A stretch of 64,000 bases of DNA from Xestospongia muta. Lineage: Eukaryota > Porifera > Demospongiae > Haplosclerida > Petrosiidae. The notes under the pieces were generated by a model. It saw only the letters and a program-made list of their open reading frames with translations, was not told the DNA's origin and ran no database searches. The DNA lies in NCBI GenBank assembly GCA_963693285.1, contig OY848918.1, positions 11,311,592 to 11,375,591 on the forward strand, given 5' to 3'. Below are positions 47,901 through 59,088 of this stretch, piece after piece. Numbering within the stretch: position 1 is the stretch's first letter; each line of letters opens with the position of its first letter. Position numbers and translations under genes: made by a program.

Positions 47901-49456
47901 TTAAGTAGGCATCAGTATGTTGGCTAGTCCATATATCAGTTGTCTCTGCTACGTATTGAACAGACTTAAGCTTCTTCTTAAGGGAAACTTTCAGAGAATC
48001 AAATAAACGTCGACAAACTGCTGTAATATGAGTGTGAAAAGGTACAGTGTAAAATGGTTCAATATAATTGACCAGCTCCCTGAATCCAGATCCTTCAACA
48101 TCGCAGATCCTTTACAACAAATTCAGCGATAAGTTCTATCATAACTTTAGTTTGTTCAGTGATGCAGCCATCCTAAATAAATCCACGAGTTTCTACAGTT
48201 GTTTGTTTCCTCGCTGACCGGATTCTCCTCGCTGTTTGTACATGACTGGGTGAACCGATCCAGATGATTTAGCAAGTTCGACGTAGCTCATCAGTATGTG
48301 AGAGATTTCTTACATACATCCACTCGACATTTGGCTTTTTTTACTTTCTTCCCATCTTCCAGCACACGAAACTTTCTCTCATCACCGCCACATGAGCTTG
48401 TCAGTGATAAAAAATTAAGTGGGAGGAATCGTTCGTAATAAAAAATACTATACGAATATTAAAATAAACGAACAAATATTCGTATAAAAGAATATTTGTT
48501 TCAGTCCTAAATTGAGCACTTTGACTTACATGTAACTAATGAGTAAAGAAAATTTCTTATAACAACTCCATAGCTTATGAAAACTCTCTTGTTTGCAGAC
48601 TTAACAAAAATTCAGTAATTTATAACAATAACTGTATCATTAAAATAATGTTAGGACAATTTTACAATTATATTTTTGTTTAGTACTTTAAGAGTAGCAG
48701 ACCTCCAATCACTGGATATTTAATACATCATAATGGCACAGAGTCTGGCAACACAACTTCCATTTTTCATAATACTACAAATACTACAGTGGATTACAAA
48801 ACTGTTATTCCTAGTCAATGTATTAATGGAGATTATTTGTTGATATCTGTGGCAGCTGTCAATGACTTAGGTACTGGTGATTGGGCAACAACCAGTGCTA
48901 AACTAACATTCTGTAGCCACTTTATTACACGTAAGAATGATATAACAATGTTACTATTAATAATATTTTGTGCTATTTATAGCTTCAGTTCCAATCACTT
49001 CAACAACAGTTATGATTATGAAAACATCAACTTTTTCTAGTGTAAAGTCCAACTCTTTGGAATCAAGTGCTACTATAGACATTATGAACAGACAAACAGT
49101 TATACCTACTTCCTCATCACAAGATAATAATAGTTTGTTAAACAGTACCTATTTAAACTATTATAATGTTTACTTTATTTTATATACAGATTCATTCCAA
49201 ACAACACCCCATACATTCCCGTCTGTAATTCTATTGGTAACATTACCCCTCTCAGTATTTTTACTGATTATTTTATGCTTTATCATCTGTTTGATCTGTA
49301 TTGTAATATGTAAGAAACATGAGTTCACAAAACAAGGTATCGCTCTTTTTCTCTTGTAATTTGATAATTATAGGTAGTCCTACAGGGAAACAAGGAAAAA
49401 ATACTTGTATTACTATTGAAGAGAACATTGCCTATTCTTATATTAACATTCATTGA
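44946..49456 (+). CDS. A5: intact receptor with shortened tail, hAT element in intron 5 (554 aa)
   Basis: Exons: 44,946-44,994; 45,044-45,358; 45,414-45,707; 45,821-46,108; 46,236-46,327; 48,684-48,930; 48,983-49,144; 49,190-49,336; 49,386-49,456. Sum: 555 codons with stop. Exon 5 is six bases shorter but in frame. Intron 5 is 2.4 kb because of a transposon. The normal tail exon is deleted in its first two thirds. A CAG at 49,383-49,385 can serve as acceptor, giving KQGKNTCITIEENIAYSYI and stop after INIH. The NPSY and VIYDEI motifs are lost, and only the last motif, as IAYSYI, stays. The family TATA is missing upstream. This is a predicted tail variant; the new acceptor is an inference. Confidence 0.7.
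46600..48387 (-). mobile_element. Decayed hAT (ZBED-type) transposase in A5 intron 5
   Basis: Antisense to A5. A BED-finger-like start (KAKCRVDVC, about 48,310) leads to FRELVNYIEPFY and ETTDIWTSQHTDAYLT. HTAQNIADRLQG...HDNAFNMN...VPCFGH (47,865-47,638) follows, then KPLQIATTSLCYDENVSIS (47,102-46,896). These are hallmark blocks of hAT transposases. The HDNAFNMN block appears twice (47,865-47,638 and 47,532-47,341), an internal duplication. Several stops and frameshifts make it inactive. Clear terminal repeats were not identified. Confidence 0.8.
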
Positions 49457-49606
49457 CGTCAATAATAATGTGTGATCTATTATTAACAATCTTTATAGCT
49501 TTGTTATTACTAGTTATTTCTAAAAACATTTTTTATATAAACGTTTAACAAGTTTAACAACTATTTATATTGTTGCTATAGCAACTATTTTAACTGTTGT
49601 TACTAA

Positions 49607-51500
49607 TAATATAATGATGTCACCACTAGACTCAACAGTGACTTCATTGGTATGTCCACCCTCTCAACAATGTTACAATGAAAGTCATCTCATTCTCTCA
49701 TGTGAAACAGAGGGAGTTATTTTAGCTTGGAGAATTAAGCAGCATTCATTTAAAATTGTCTACAATCTATATCATCCTGTACATAACACTGATACAGTTG
49801 GGAATTTTCAAACAAGTCTTGATCAATGACAACCAGCAAAGTCACAATGACAACCAGCAAAGTCACAATGAAAGTCACACCAACTACTTCAATGCAGGGT
49901 CTACAAATTGATTGTATTGATGGTATTGATGGGGATAAGAGATCCTGTATTCTTGAAGTTATTGGTAAGTGAAGAAAATTATGAAATTTTAAAACCTCTA
50001 TTCAATTATAAAACATTACAGAGTACCCTGGCTCACCTGTTAATCTCACTATTACACATATCTCTGATAATGTAGCAGTGCAATGGACTCCACCAGTACA
50101 AAATGGTGGTCCTAATATTACTGTACACTATATAGTTAACATTAGTTCAGAGAATGACATTACTTTCATTTGTTCTGATGATCAATGTAATGTAACATTA
50201 AACAAAACTACAATTACTGGCTTACAGACTGGTATACAGTATAACATTACTGTGTCTGCTGTTAACTGTATTAGTACAGGACCACCAAGTTCATCAATAC
50301 ATGTAACACGAGGTATGTGATACAGACAGCATCACATACACTATAAACTTTAATAAACAATATACTGGTTCAACTAAATACACAATATTGTATTACATCA
50401 TTGAATAGAATGTCATATCCTTTAGGGAAATTCCCTATTCTAACTAAACCCCTCATTCATAGCAGTTGACTTTACTATTGTTAAGTTGTATTGGTCAATT
50501 ATCAATGATTCAGTTGAGAAGGTTAAGAACTTTAATGTCAACTTGTTTGAAGATTTGAACACATCTAATGTAAGAGCCTTTACTACCGATAATACCAGTC
50601 TTATGGTGAGAGATTTTAAAAATAGAATACTCCTTTTCTGTTCAAGTAAGAGATTTTAATGAGAGAGTGGGTGTCCTTTTACTCTTGTCAACATTACATT
50701 ACATAAATCACAGATATTGTCCATTCATCAATCTCTCCATCCAATAATCTAATTATCCATTAATCCATGTATCTATCCATCTTTCATTTATGTAATTAAT
50801 TACTTTCTTGTCTTCACTATTATAGTTCCAATATCAGTAAACTTGACTAATTGTTCAACTGACTCAAAATTTTAAAGCTGATCAAAATACAAATTCTTTG
50901 CATATAACATTTAAGGTATGCAGACAAGATTATTGTGACCTAATTAGGAACACCATTCATCCTATATACACATTGATGTTCTTATGTAAACTAGCCTGTT
51001 TTATATGTTTACTCAGTGCATCATTTCATAAATTGATATCAATCAATTGAGAGGATATATTTCTATGGTAACTAAACATACTTTCTCTGACCTAACCATG
51101 AATGGTTATAAAAACACAAACACTTTAATCTATGATGTCATCATTATAGTGGAAGTTCATGAACTTAAAGACATTATGTCTCCAATAGATATGTAGAACA
51201 AATAACTAAAATTAAGATGTACTCATTGTAATAATCATGAGTTCACAGATCAAGGAATCTCTCTCTCTCTCTCCTATAATTTAATGACTATAGTCCTTTA
51301 GCTACTGATATCTATAGTAATCCCAGCTATGTTAGTGTAACTGTACCAAGAGTAATTCAAGTGAGACCTCCTTCAGTAATTTATGATGAAATCAGACCAA
51401 CATTAGAGAAACACAAGAGGAACAAGGAGGAGGTACTAGTATTACTGTTGAAGAGAACACTGCCTATTCTTATATTAACACTCACCAACATCAATATTAA
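49607..51500 (+). pseudogene. A6: A-family pseudogene without promoter, exon 1 or TM
   Basis: The copy begins inside intron 1, fused to the stem-loop after A5. Exon 2 (from 49,630) has CGA changed to TGA (49,827-49,829) and a small direct duplication after it. Exon 3 (50,022-50,312) is intact. Exon 4 is frameshifted. Exons 6, 7 and most of 8 are deleted, with the junction near 51,225. The tail exon (from 51,302) has lost its frame at 'acattagagaaac'. Confidence 0.85.
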
Positions 51501-52275
51501 TGATTTGTGGTGTATTATTACCAAATCAAAACCTGTAGCGTTATTGAAAGTATCTCTTTTTTAGATAAACCCCTTAGAAAGATAACCCTAATCCCAATAC
51601 TAGAAGTGTCGTCTGCGCTCTGAAAAATGATATGTCCAGTTAGATTATAAGAAAGTTTATAATATTGAACAAGATCATAGTATAATGTGTCATTATAAGA
51701 ATCTGTATCACAAACCACATTATGTCTCAATACATTAGCAGTATAGCTTACATTGAGGTGGTATGGTCATAATGTGACTATAATAATTGAGTTCTATTTA
51801 TGACATTACATTTCTTTATTAATAGATTTATCTGATGTATGAAAATGTAATATTGTGTAAACAATAACAATACTTGTCACTCTATATTATAATTGTCAAA
51901 ATTAATAAGTTTGACATCTTATCATAGACCATTTTTATAAGGCTAACACAATAAACAATTATAATAAATTGCATTCAATGGAGTGATACCTATTGTCTTG
52001 AATATTAATTGTGCAAGTATAAAATATTAAAATAATATTATAATCAAAATTGAAAGGTTGATATAGGACCATAAGAAGGCCTACTTCTAAACATTTTCTA
52101 CAGATTGTAAATTTAAACTATTTTTACAGTCTTCACTCATTTGAATATAATTGTGTGATTTCGTTCATACTGTTAATATAATAAATAACTCAATATATAT
52201 ATATATATATATAGACCTACACAGTTATGTTTAATGACCCATTGGAAGTTCAGGTCATTATATCTATGTTTATTA
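51501..52275. other. Spacer between A6 and B7
   Basis: 51,520-51,990 is homologous to 8750-9100. Its minus strand at 51,600-51,700 includes a small B FN3 exon remnant (YYKLSYNLTGHI). A short ta run is at 52,192-52,212. No gene is seen. Confidence 0.6.
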
Positions 52276-54048
52276 TTATGATGATTCTTTTGATAGTTCC
52301 TTTCGATAAATTACATATACTGCCACTAGTGTAATCAGTACTATTATTATCACTCCAATAATAGATCCAATAGTACCTCCTACAATAGCTCTTACATTTT
52401 CTATGTAAACTATCAAAATTAATATAAACTCATTATACAAACTTACTTCCTCCTCCTTTTTTTCCATCATTGTCATCACTCTCATGATCACATTGAGCAA
52501 CTACTGTTAGTTCTATAACAAAGAGAGACATTGACCATCATAGTATCATATCACACTTAAACACAAACACAATTACCTGTTGGTATGCCTTGACCAAAGA
52601 TATTAACTGGTGTAACACTAATAATGTAAGTTTGATCTCTAATAGCTTTAGTAGTTCTCCAAGTATTGTTATCTACTCTATGGTAAGTGATATCTCTAGT
52701 TAGATTATGTGAGAGGTTATAATATTGAACTGGAGGTCGTATTACTGTGTTGTCTTCTATATCCTATAATATATCATATAATTATGTTATGATCAATCAG
52801 TATAGCTTACTTGTATTGTCACTGTGATATTAACAAAACAATAATTTACAGTTCTATTTGTGGCATTAGAAATATTTATTAACAGGTATATTCTTGCTGG
52901 AACTATATGAATTTAATAACTGAAGGTAATAACCATTTGCAATTATAGGAAATACCTAATTTAAATGGAAAGCTCTGGACACTTTGTGGTCCAATTCTGC
53001 CTACAATGTCAATACCACTGACAGTGTAACTGTATACAGCAGTTGTATTATGAAGATTATTAAAATTAACGTTCAGGTGAGGTGAGGTAGTATTGGTACT
53101 ATAGACTTCAGTTGTGTTAATCCTAATAACAACTTGATATTCAACAGAACATGTCACAATGTCCCAACTAAGTTGGACTTGAGGTCGAGAATCATTGAAT
53201 GTTGTATTGTGGATGGTAAGTCTCTCGGGAGGTCCTACAAAATGATATTATAAAAAGACTGTCGTACTACCATAATACAAGAGCTATTTGTATATTCTAC
53301 TTTAATGTATGCCTGATTCTTTATTGGTTTGTTTCTCACATAATTTTCATTAAAATAAAGTGATTTGAGATTTTTACTTAATATAGCTTTTCAGTTATCA
53401 ATACATCCTGTTTTCATAATATTTACAAAAACTGATAAGTATTCTATATAACAATTACCTGGATCTCTGACAGTACAGTTTTGGTAACTTGATTGTACTC
53501 CACCATTGATGCACTTGATATGTAAATCTGCTGTCTCATTTACTGTGAATGTTAAATTTGATGACTTCAGCAAATTATGATAGGTAGCTTGAAATCCTTG
53601 ACCTTCTTTAATTGCATAGTTGTCTGATTGAATAAAGTCAAGCTGTTGTATACTTGTGCCATTAAATGTTGTAATGTCCCAGGTTAATGCTGGTGTGGAG
53701 GTCTTACAATAGCACTGTACCAGATTTTCTACACATGTTCCATTACAAGCCCCATTACAATTAAAATCCTCTACAACAGCACCTATACAAAGTACAGTGG
53801 AACACATTTAAAAGATCATGCACAATTATCTTACATGAGGGTTTGAGTAGACAGAGAAGACATATAATGAATAGAGCTTTTAGTGAATTGTTAAAATGTT
53901 TGCACTTCTTATGAGAGAAATACAACCTATACATAATATGAACTTTGAGAAACTTACTGGAATAAGCTTAACAGCTCCATGTTCCTAAAAGAAGTAAAAT
54001 AATAACTATAGTAGAGAAATGACATTAGACCTTCCTGTTTTCAGCCAT
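52276..54048 (-). CDS. B7: Ig + 2 FN3 + linker + TM receptor (387 aa)
   Basis: Exons, read on the minus strand: 54,048-54,031 (MAENRK), 53,907-53,835 (signal, LFIICLLCLLKPS), 53,782-53,459 (Ig, QCYCKTSTPALTWD), 53,234-52,956 (FN3), 52,902-52,811 plus 52,763-52,577 (split FN3), 52,512-52,447 (linker, DDNDGKKGGG) and 52,400-52,276 (TM, VGGTIGSIIGVIIIVLIT, then YVIYRKELSKESS and stop). All phases fit. The protein is compact, with no Ser/Thr stalk. It has a 12-residue basic tail with no recognised motif. It is the most diverged full B copy. Confidence 0.8.
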
Positions 54049-54547
54049 GTTAGCCACACACAGCACTTACCAGCAAAGCAATAACCTTATATAGTAACTT
54101 TTACATATTTCATTTATGAATATCAATCTGTTGTTTACATAGACTAGATCTACCTACACATTATAGATAGTAGAATTTGTAACTTTACTCAAGCACAGAT
54201 AATTATTGTAAAGTATAGGCATGTTGATTGTGTTAATATGACATGAAGTGGTTAGGAGGACAACCTACCTCTTTACTTTACACTCATTTTTGCAAAACTA
54301 AGTTTAATTTACAGGCTATAGACAGAGAAAACAATAGTCTAGTTCCATGCTTGATTTAAGGGAAGAAGAGACAATAGCTCCAGAATTATTGGCTAAACAG
54401 AGGTTGTTTTGCCCCACTTGAAGGCTCAAGCTGACTTGACCCTTTTCTTCTTACTCTATATTATTTATTACAAAGCCATTGTCTATGTTATGTGGTAATT
54501 TAAAATTGCCTATAAAAATGCCATAAATTGTGCACAACCCATACTGT

Positions 54548-55238
54548 CAACATTCAGGCGAGATGAATTAGTATTCTCACTATAGACTTCAGTTGTGTTA
54601 ATCCTAATAACAACTTGATATTCAACAGAACATGTCACAATGTCCCAACTAAGTTGGACTTGAGGTTGACAATCATTGAATGTTGTATTGTGGATGGTAA
54701 GTCTCTCAGGAGGTCCTACAAAATGACGTTATAAAATGATTGTTTTAGAATAAACTACCAGAACACAGGAACTGTTTGTATATTAAATTTAAATGTATTC
54801 CTGATTGTTTTTTGTTTCAGTTCTGACATAATTGTCATCATAAGTAGCTTGAAACCCTTGATCTCTTTTAATTACATAGTTGTTTGATCTAATATACTCA
54901 AACTCTTGTATACTTGTGCCGTTAAATGTTGTATGTCCCAGATTAATGCTGGTGTGGTGGTCTTACAATAGCACTGAACCAGGTTTCTTACACGTGTTCC
55001 ATTGCAAGCCTCATTACACTTATTAAAGTTCTCAACAACAGCACCTATACAGTGTACAGTGGAACACATTATAAGCTCATGGCTTTAAAATTATCTTACA
55101 TGAGGGTTTAAGTAGACAGAGAAGACATATAACAATGAATACATTTTTAGTGAATTGTTCAAAACTTTGCACTTCTAAGGAGAGAGATACAATAACCATA
55201 ATAGAGACTTGTCATCAGACCTTCCTGCTATCAGCCAT
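54548..55238 (-). pseudogene. B8: B-family pseudogene
   Basis: The start exon (55,238-55,221, MADSRK) is intact. The signal exon (55,174-55,100) has lost one base. The Ig exon (from 55,044) has a one-base deletion in 'gttgtatgtcccag' and stops at about 54,833. An FN3 remnant lies at 54,715-54,548. The rest is missing. It faces A7 head to head. Confidence 0.8.
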
Positions 55239-55991
55239 GTTACCTCTACACACAGCACTTACCAACAAAGAGGCAACCTTTAATAACTCTTACATATTTC
55301 ATTTATGAATATCAATCTGTTGTTTACATAGACTAGATATCTATCTACACATTATAGATAGAGAATTTGTAACTTTACTCAAGCACAGATAGTTATTGTA
55401 AAGTAGACGCATAGTGGAGCCTTGATTGTATGTTGATGTGACATGAAGTACCTCTTTCTTTTTACACAATTTACAGGCTATAAACAAAGAAGACAATGGT
55501 CCAATTGTATAGAATAGGAATTCTCCAAGGCTGGGTTATATTTTTCATGATGTCAAACCTAGAGTGTGTATTAGCAATTCTTATGAATTGAGACGTCGTA
55601 AAAGTACAGTCGTAGTGTTCAAGGACATTAATGTTTAAAAACTATAATAGGAGACTTAATTTAGGGGAAGGGAAATAATAGTTCCAGAATTATTGGTAGG
55701 ACAGAGGTCACCTTGCCTCACTGAAGGTTCAGCCTGGCTTGACCCTCTTCTTCATAGTCCATATTTTTACAAAACTATTGTCTATATTATATTAATATAC
55801 TATACTTCATCGAAATGTTAATTTTTAATTGCTGTTTATTTAAAATCTATTTGTTTACATAATACTATAATACTACTCTGTATAATGGGTGGAGCATAGA
55901 CTACTATAAAAGAGCACAAATTAATTTGCATTGTTAACTTTAGACTTTTAATTTATAACGTTTACGAAGAAGAGGTATACTCATTACAAAA
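55239..55991. promoter_or_regulatory. Divergent B8-A7 spacer with A7 promoter
   Basis: The A box ATAATGGGTGGAGCATAGAC (55,883-55,902) and TATAAAA (55,905-55,911) precede the A7 start by about 80 bases. The rest is homologous to the B6-A4 spacer. No gene is seen. Confidence 0.6.
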
Positions 55992-58894
55992 ATGTTGTTT
56001 GTCCTACTACTTATGATTGTATCTATTCTTCCATTAACAAGTAAGTACTGTCTAGTTGTATACTAATAATCTAATGATGTCACCACTAGATTCAACAGTG
56101 ACTTCATTGATATGTCCACCCTCTCAACAATGTTACAATGATAGTCATCTCATTCTCTCATGTGAAACAGAGGGACCTGTTTTAGCTTGGAGAATTAACC
56201 AGCAATCATTTGAAATTGTCTATAATTATCATGATCTTGTAGGTAGCATTGATACAGATGGGAACTTTCAAACAAGTCTTGATCAACGACAACCAGCAAA
56301 GTCCACAATGAAAGTCACACCAACTACTTCAATGCAGGGACTACAAATTGATTGTATTGATGGTATTGATGGGGATAAGAGATCCTGTATTCTTGAAGTT
56401 ATTAGTAAGTAGAAAAATATGAAATTTTAAAACCTCTATTCAATTATTAAACACTGCAGAGTACCCTGGCTCACCTGTTAATCTCACTATTACACATATC
56501 TCTGACAATACAGTAAAATTACAATGGACTCCACCAGTACAAACTGGTGGTTCTAATATTACTTTACATTATATAGTTAATATTAGTTCAGAGAATGACA
56601 CTAGTTTCATTTGTTCTGATGATCAATGTAATGTAACATTAAACAAAACTACAATCACTGGCTTACAGACTGGTATACAGTATAACATTACTGTGTCTGC
56701 TGTTAACTGTATTGGTACAGGACCACCAATTTCATCAATACAAGTAACACCAGGTATGTGATATAGACAGCAATACATACACTATAAATTTTAATAAACA
56801 AAATACTGGTTCGATTAAATGGACAGATTTTATTATATCATTGAATAGAATATCATAATATCATATCCTTTAGGGAAATCTACTATTCTAATTTTACAAC
56901 CCTCCTTCAAAGCAGTTGACTTTACTATTGTTACGTTGTATTGGTCAATTATCAATGGCTCCATTGAGAAAGTTAAGAACTTTAATGTCAACTTGTTTGA
57001 AGCATTGAACACATCTAATGTAAGAGAGTTTATTACAGAGAATACCAGTCTTATAGTGAGAGATTTAGAAGAAAAACTAGAATACTCCTTTTCAGTTCAA
57101 GCAAGAGATTTTAATGAGAGAGCGGGTGTCTTTTCTATTCCTGTCAACTTCACGTTAGATGGTACATAAATCACAGATATTGTCCATTCATTAATTAGTC
57201 TGTCCATTAATCTATTTGTCTATCTATCCATTAATCTCCATGTATCTATCCATTTTCCATTTATGCGATGACTATTTTCTTGTCTTATAGTTCCAATATC
57301 AGTAAACTTGACAAATTGTATAATTGAATTGTCTGACTCAAATTTTAAAGTTGATCAAAATACAAATTCTTTGCATATAACATTTAAGGTATGCAGACAA
57401 GATTATTGTGAACCTAATTAGGAACACCATTCATCCTATATACACATTGATGTTATTATGTAAACTAGCCTGTTTTATATGTTTACTCAGTGCATCAGTT
57501 CATAAATTGATATCCATCAATTGAGAGGACAAGTTTCTATAGTAACTAAACATACTTTTCTGACCTAACCATCAATAGCTGTAAAAGCACAAACACTTTA
57601 ATCTATGATGTCATCGTTATAGTGTAAGTTCATGAACTTAAAGACATTATGTCTCCAATAGATATGTAGAGCAAATGAGCTAAAATTAAGATGTACTCAT
57701 TGTATAGGCAAAATTATAGGATATTGTATATGTCAGTAGTAAGATAATGGTATGGTCATTACTATTTATTAGCATATAATCTTAAAATGCCATATCAATA
57801 TGAAAAATAACATACATAGATACCCACAGAACATTTTGCCATGAAATAAGACCACCTGTATGATATGTGAAGTATGCCTTGGCAAAAGACTTATATCTTT
57901 TCTGCCAGGCATGCTGCATTTGTCCAGGTTGTCTTAAGATTGCTTTGAGCCACTTGTTACACGGGTACATCACTTCATTTTTCTTGTTTAGTACTTTAAA
58001 AGTAGCAGACCTCCAATCACTGGATATTTGATACATCATAATGGCACAGAGTCTGACAACATAACTTCCATTTTTCATAATACTACAAATACTACAGTGG
58101 ATTACAAAACTATCATTCCTAATCGATGTATCGATGGACCAGATTTGTTGGTATCTGTAGCAGCTGTCAATGACTTAGGCACTGGTGATTGGGCATCAAC
58201 CAGTGCTAAAATAACATTCTGTAACCACATTATTACATGTAAGAATGATATAATAATCTTACTATTAATAACACTTTGTGCTATTTATAGCTTCAGTTAC
58301 AGTCACTTCAACAACAGTTATGATTATGGAAACATCAATATTTTCTAGTGTAAAGTCCAACTCTTTGGAATCAAGTGCTACTATAGACAATATGAATAAA
58401 CAAACTTCTACAGTTATACCTACTCCATCATTACAACATTATAATAGTTTGTTAAACAGTACCTATTTAAACTATTATAATTATTACTTTATTTTATATG
58501 CAGGTTCATTCCAAACAGCACCCCATACATTCCCGCCTGTAATTCTGTTGGTAACATTACCCCTCTCAGTACTTTTACTGATTATTTTATGCTTTATCAT
58601 CTGTTTGATCTGTATTGTAATATGTATGAAACATGAGTTCACAGATCAAGGTATCTCTCCCTCTCTCCTTAATTTGATGACTATAGTCCTTTAGCCACTG
58701 ATATCTATAGTAATCCCAGCTATGTTAGTGTAACTGTACCAAGAGTAATTCAAGTGAGACCTACTTCAGTAATTTATGATGAAATCAAGCCAACACTAAG
58801 AGAAACACAAGAGGAACAAGGAGGAGGTACTAGTATTACTGTTGAAGAGAACACTGCCTATTCTCATATTAACACTCATCAACGTCAATATTAA
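55992..58894 (+). CDS. A7: intact Ig + 3 FN3 receptor with tyrosine-motif tail (601 aa)
   Basis: The cleanest full A gene. Exons: 55,992-56,040; 56,090-56,404; 56,460-56,753; 56,874-57,161; 57,291-57,388; 57,992-58,238; 58,291-58,458; 58,504-58,650; 58,695-58,894. Sum: 602 codons with stop. Domains: signal peptide about 1-17, Ig about 18-120, FN3 about 121-218, 219-314 and 315-430, Ser/Thr region about 430-486, TM about 497-520, tail about 80 residues. The tail holds DIYSNPSYVSV, SVIYDEI and TAYSHI and ends THQRQY. Promoter and reading frame are both present, so it is likely expressed. Intron 5 is short and holds an antisense open stretch (58,078-57,782) that I do not recognise. Confidence 0.82.
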
Positions 58895-59045
58895 TAATGT
58901 GTGATGTATTATTACCAATTGTTATAGCTTTATAATTACTAGTGTTTGTGAAAACATTTTTTATGTAAAAAGTTAACAAATATATAAAATATAATATTGG
59001 TAACAACCACTATCATTGTTGCTATAGCAACAATATTAAAGCTGT

Positions 59046-59088
<43 letters not shown>

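Noticed and set aside
57782..58078. Minus-strand 98-codon frame in A7 intron 5 and exon 6
   Set aside because: It overlaps the A7 exon 6 antisense. The intron part looks partly protein-like, but I see no family signature and no splice or start support.
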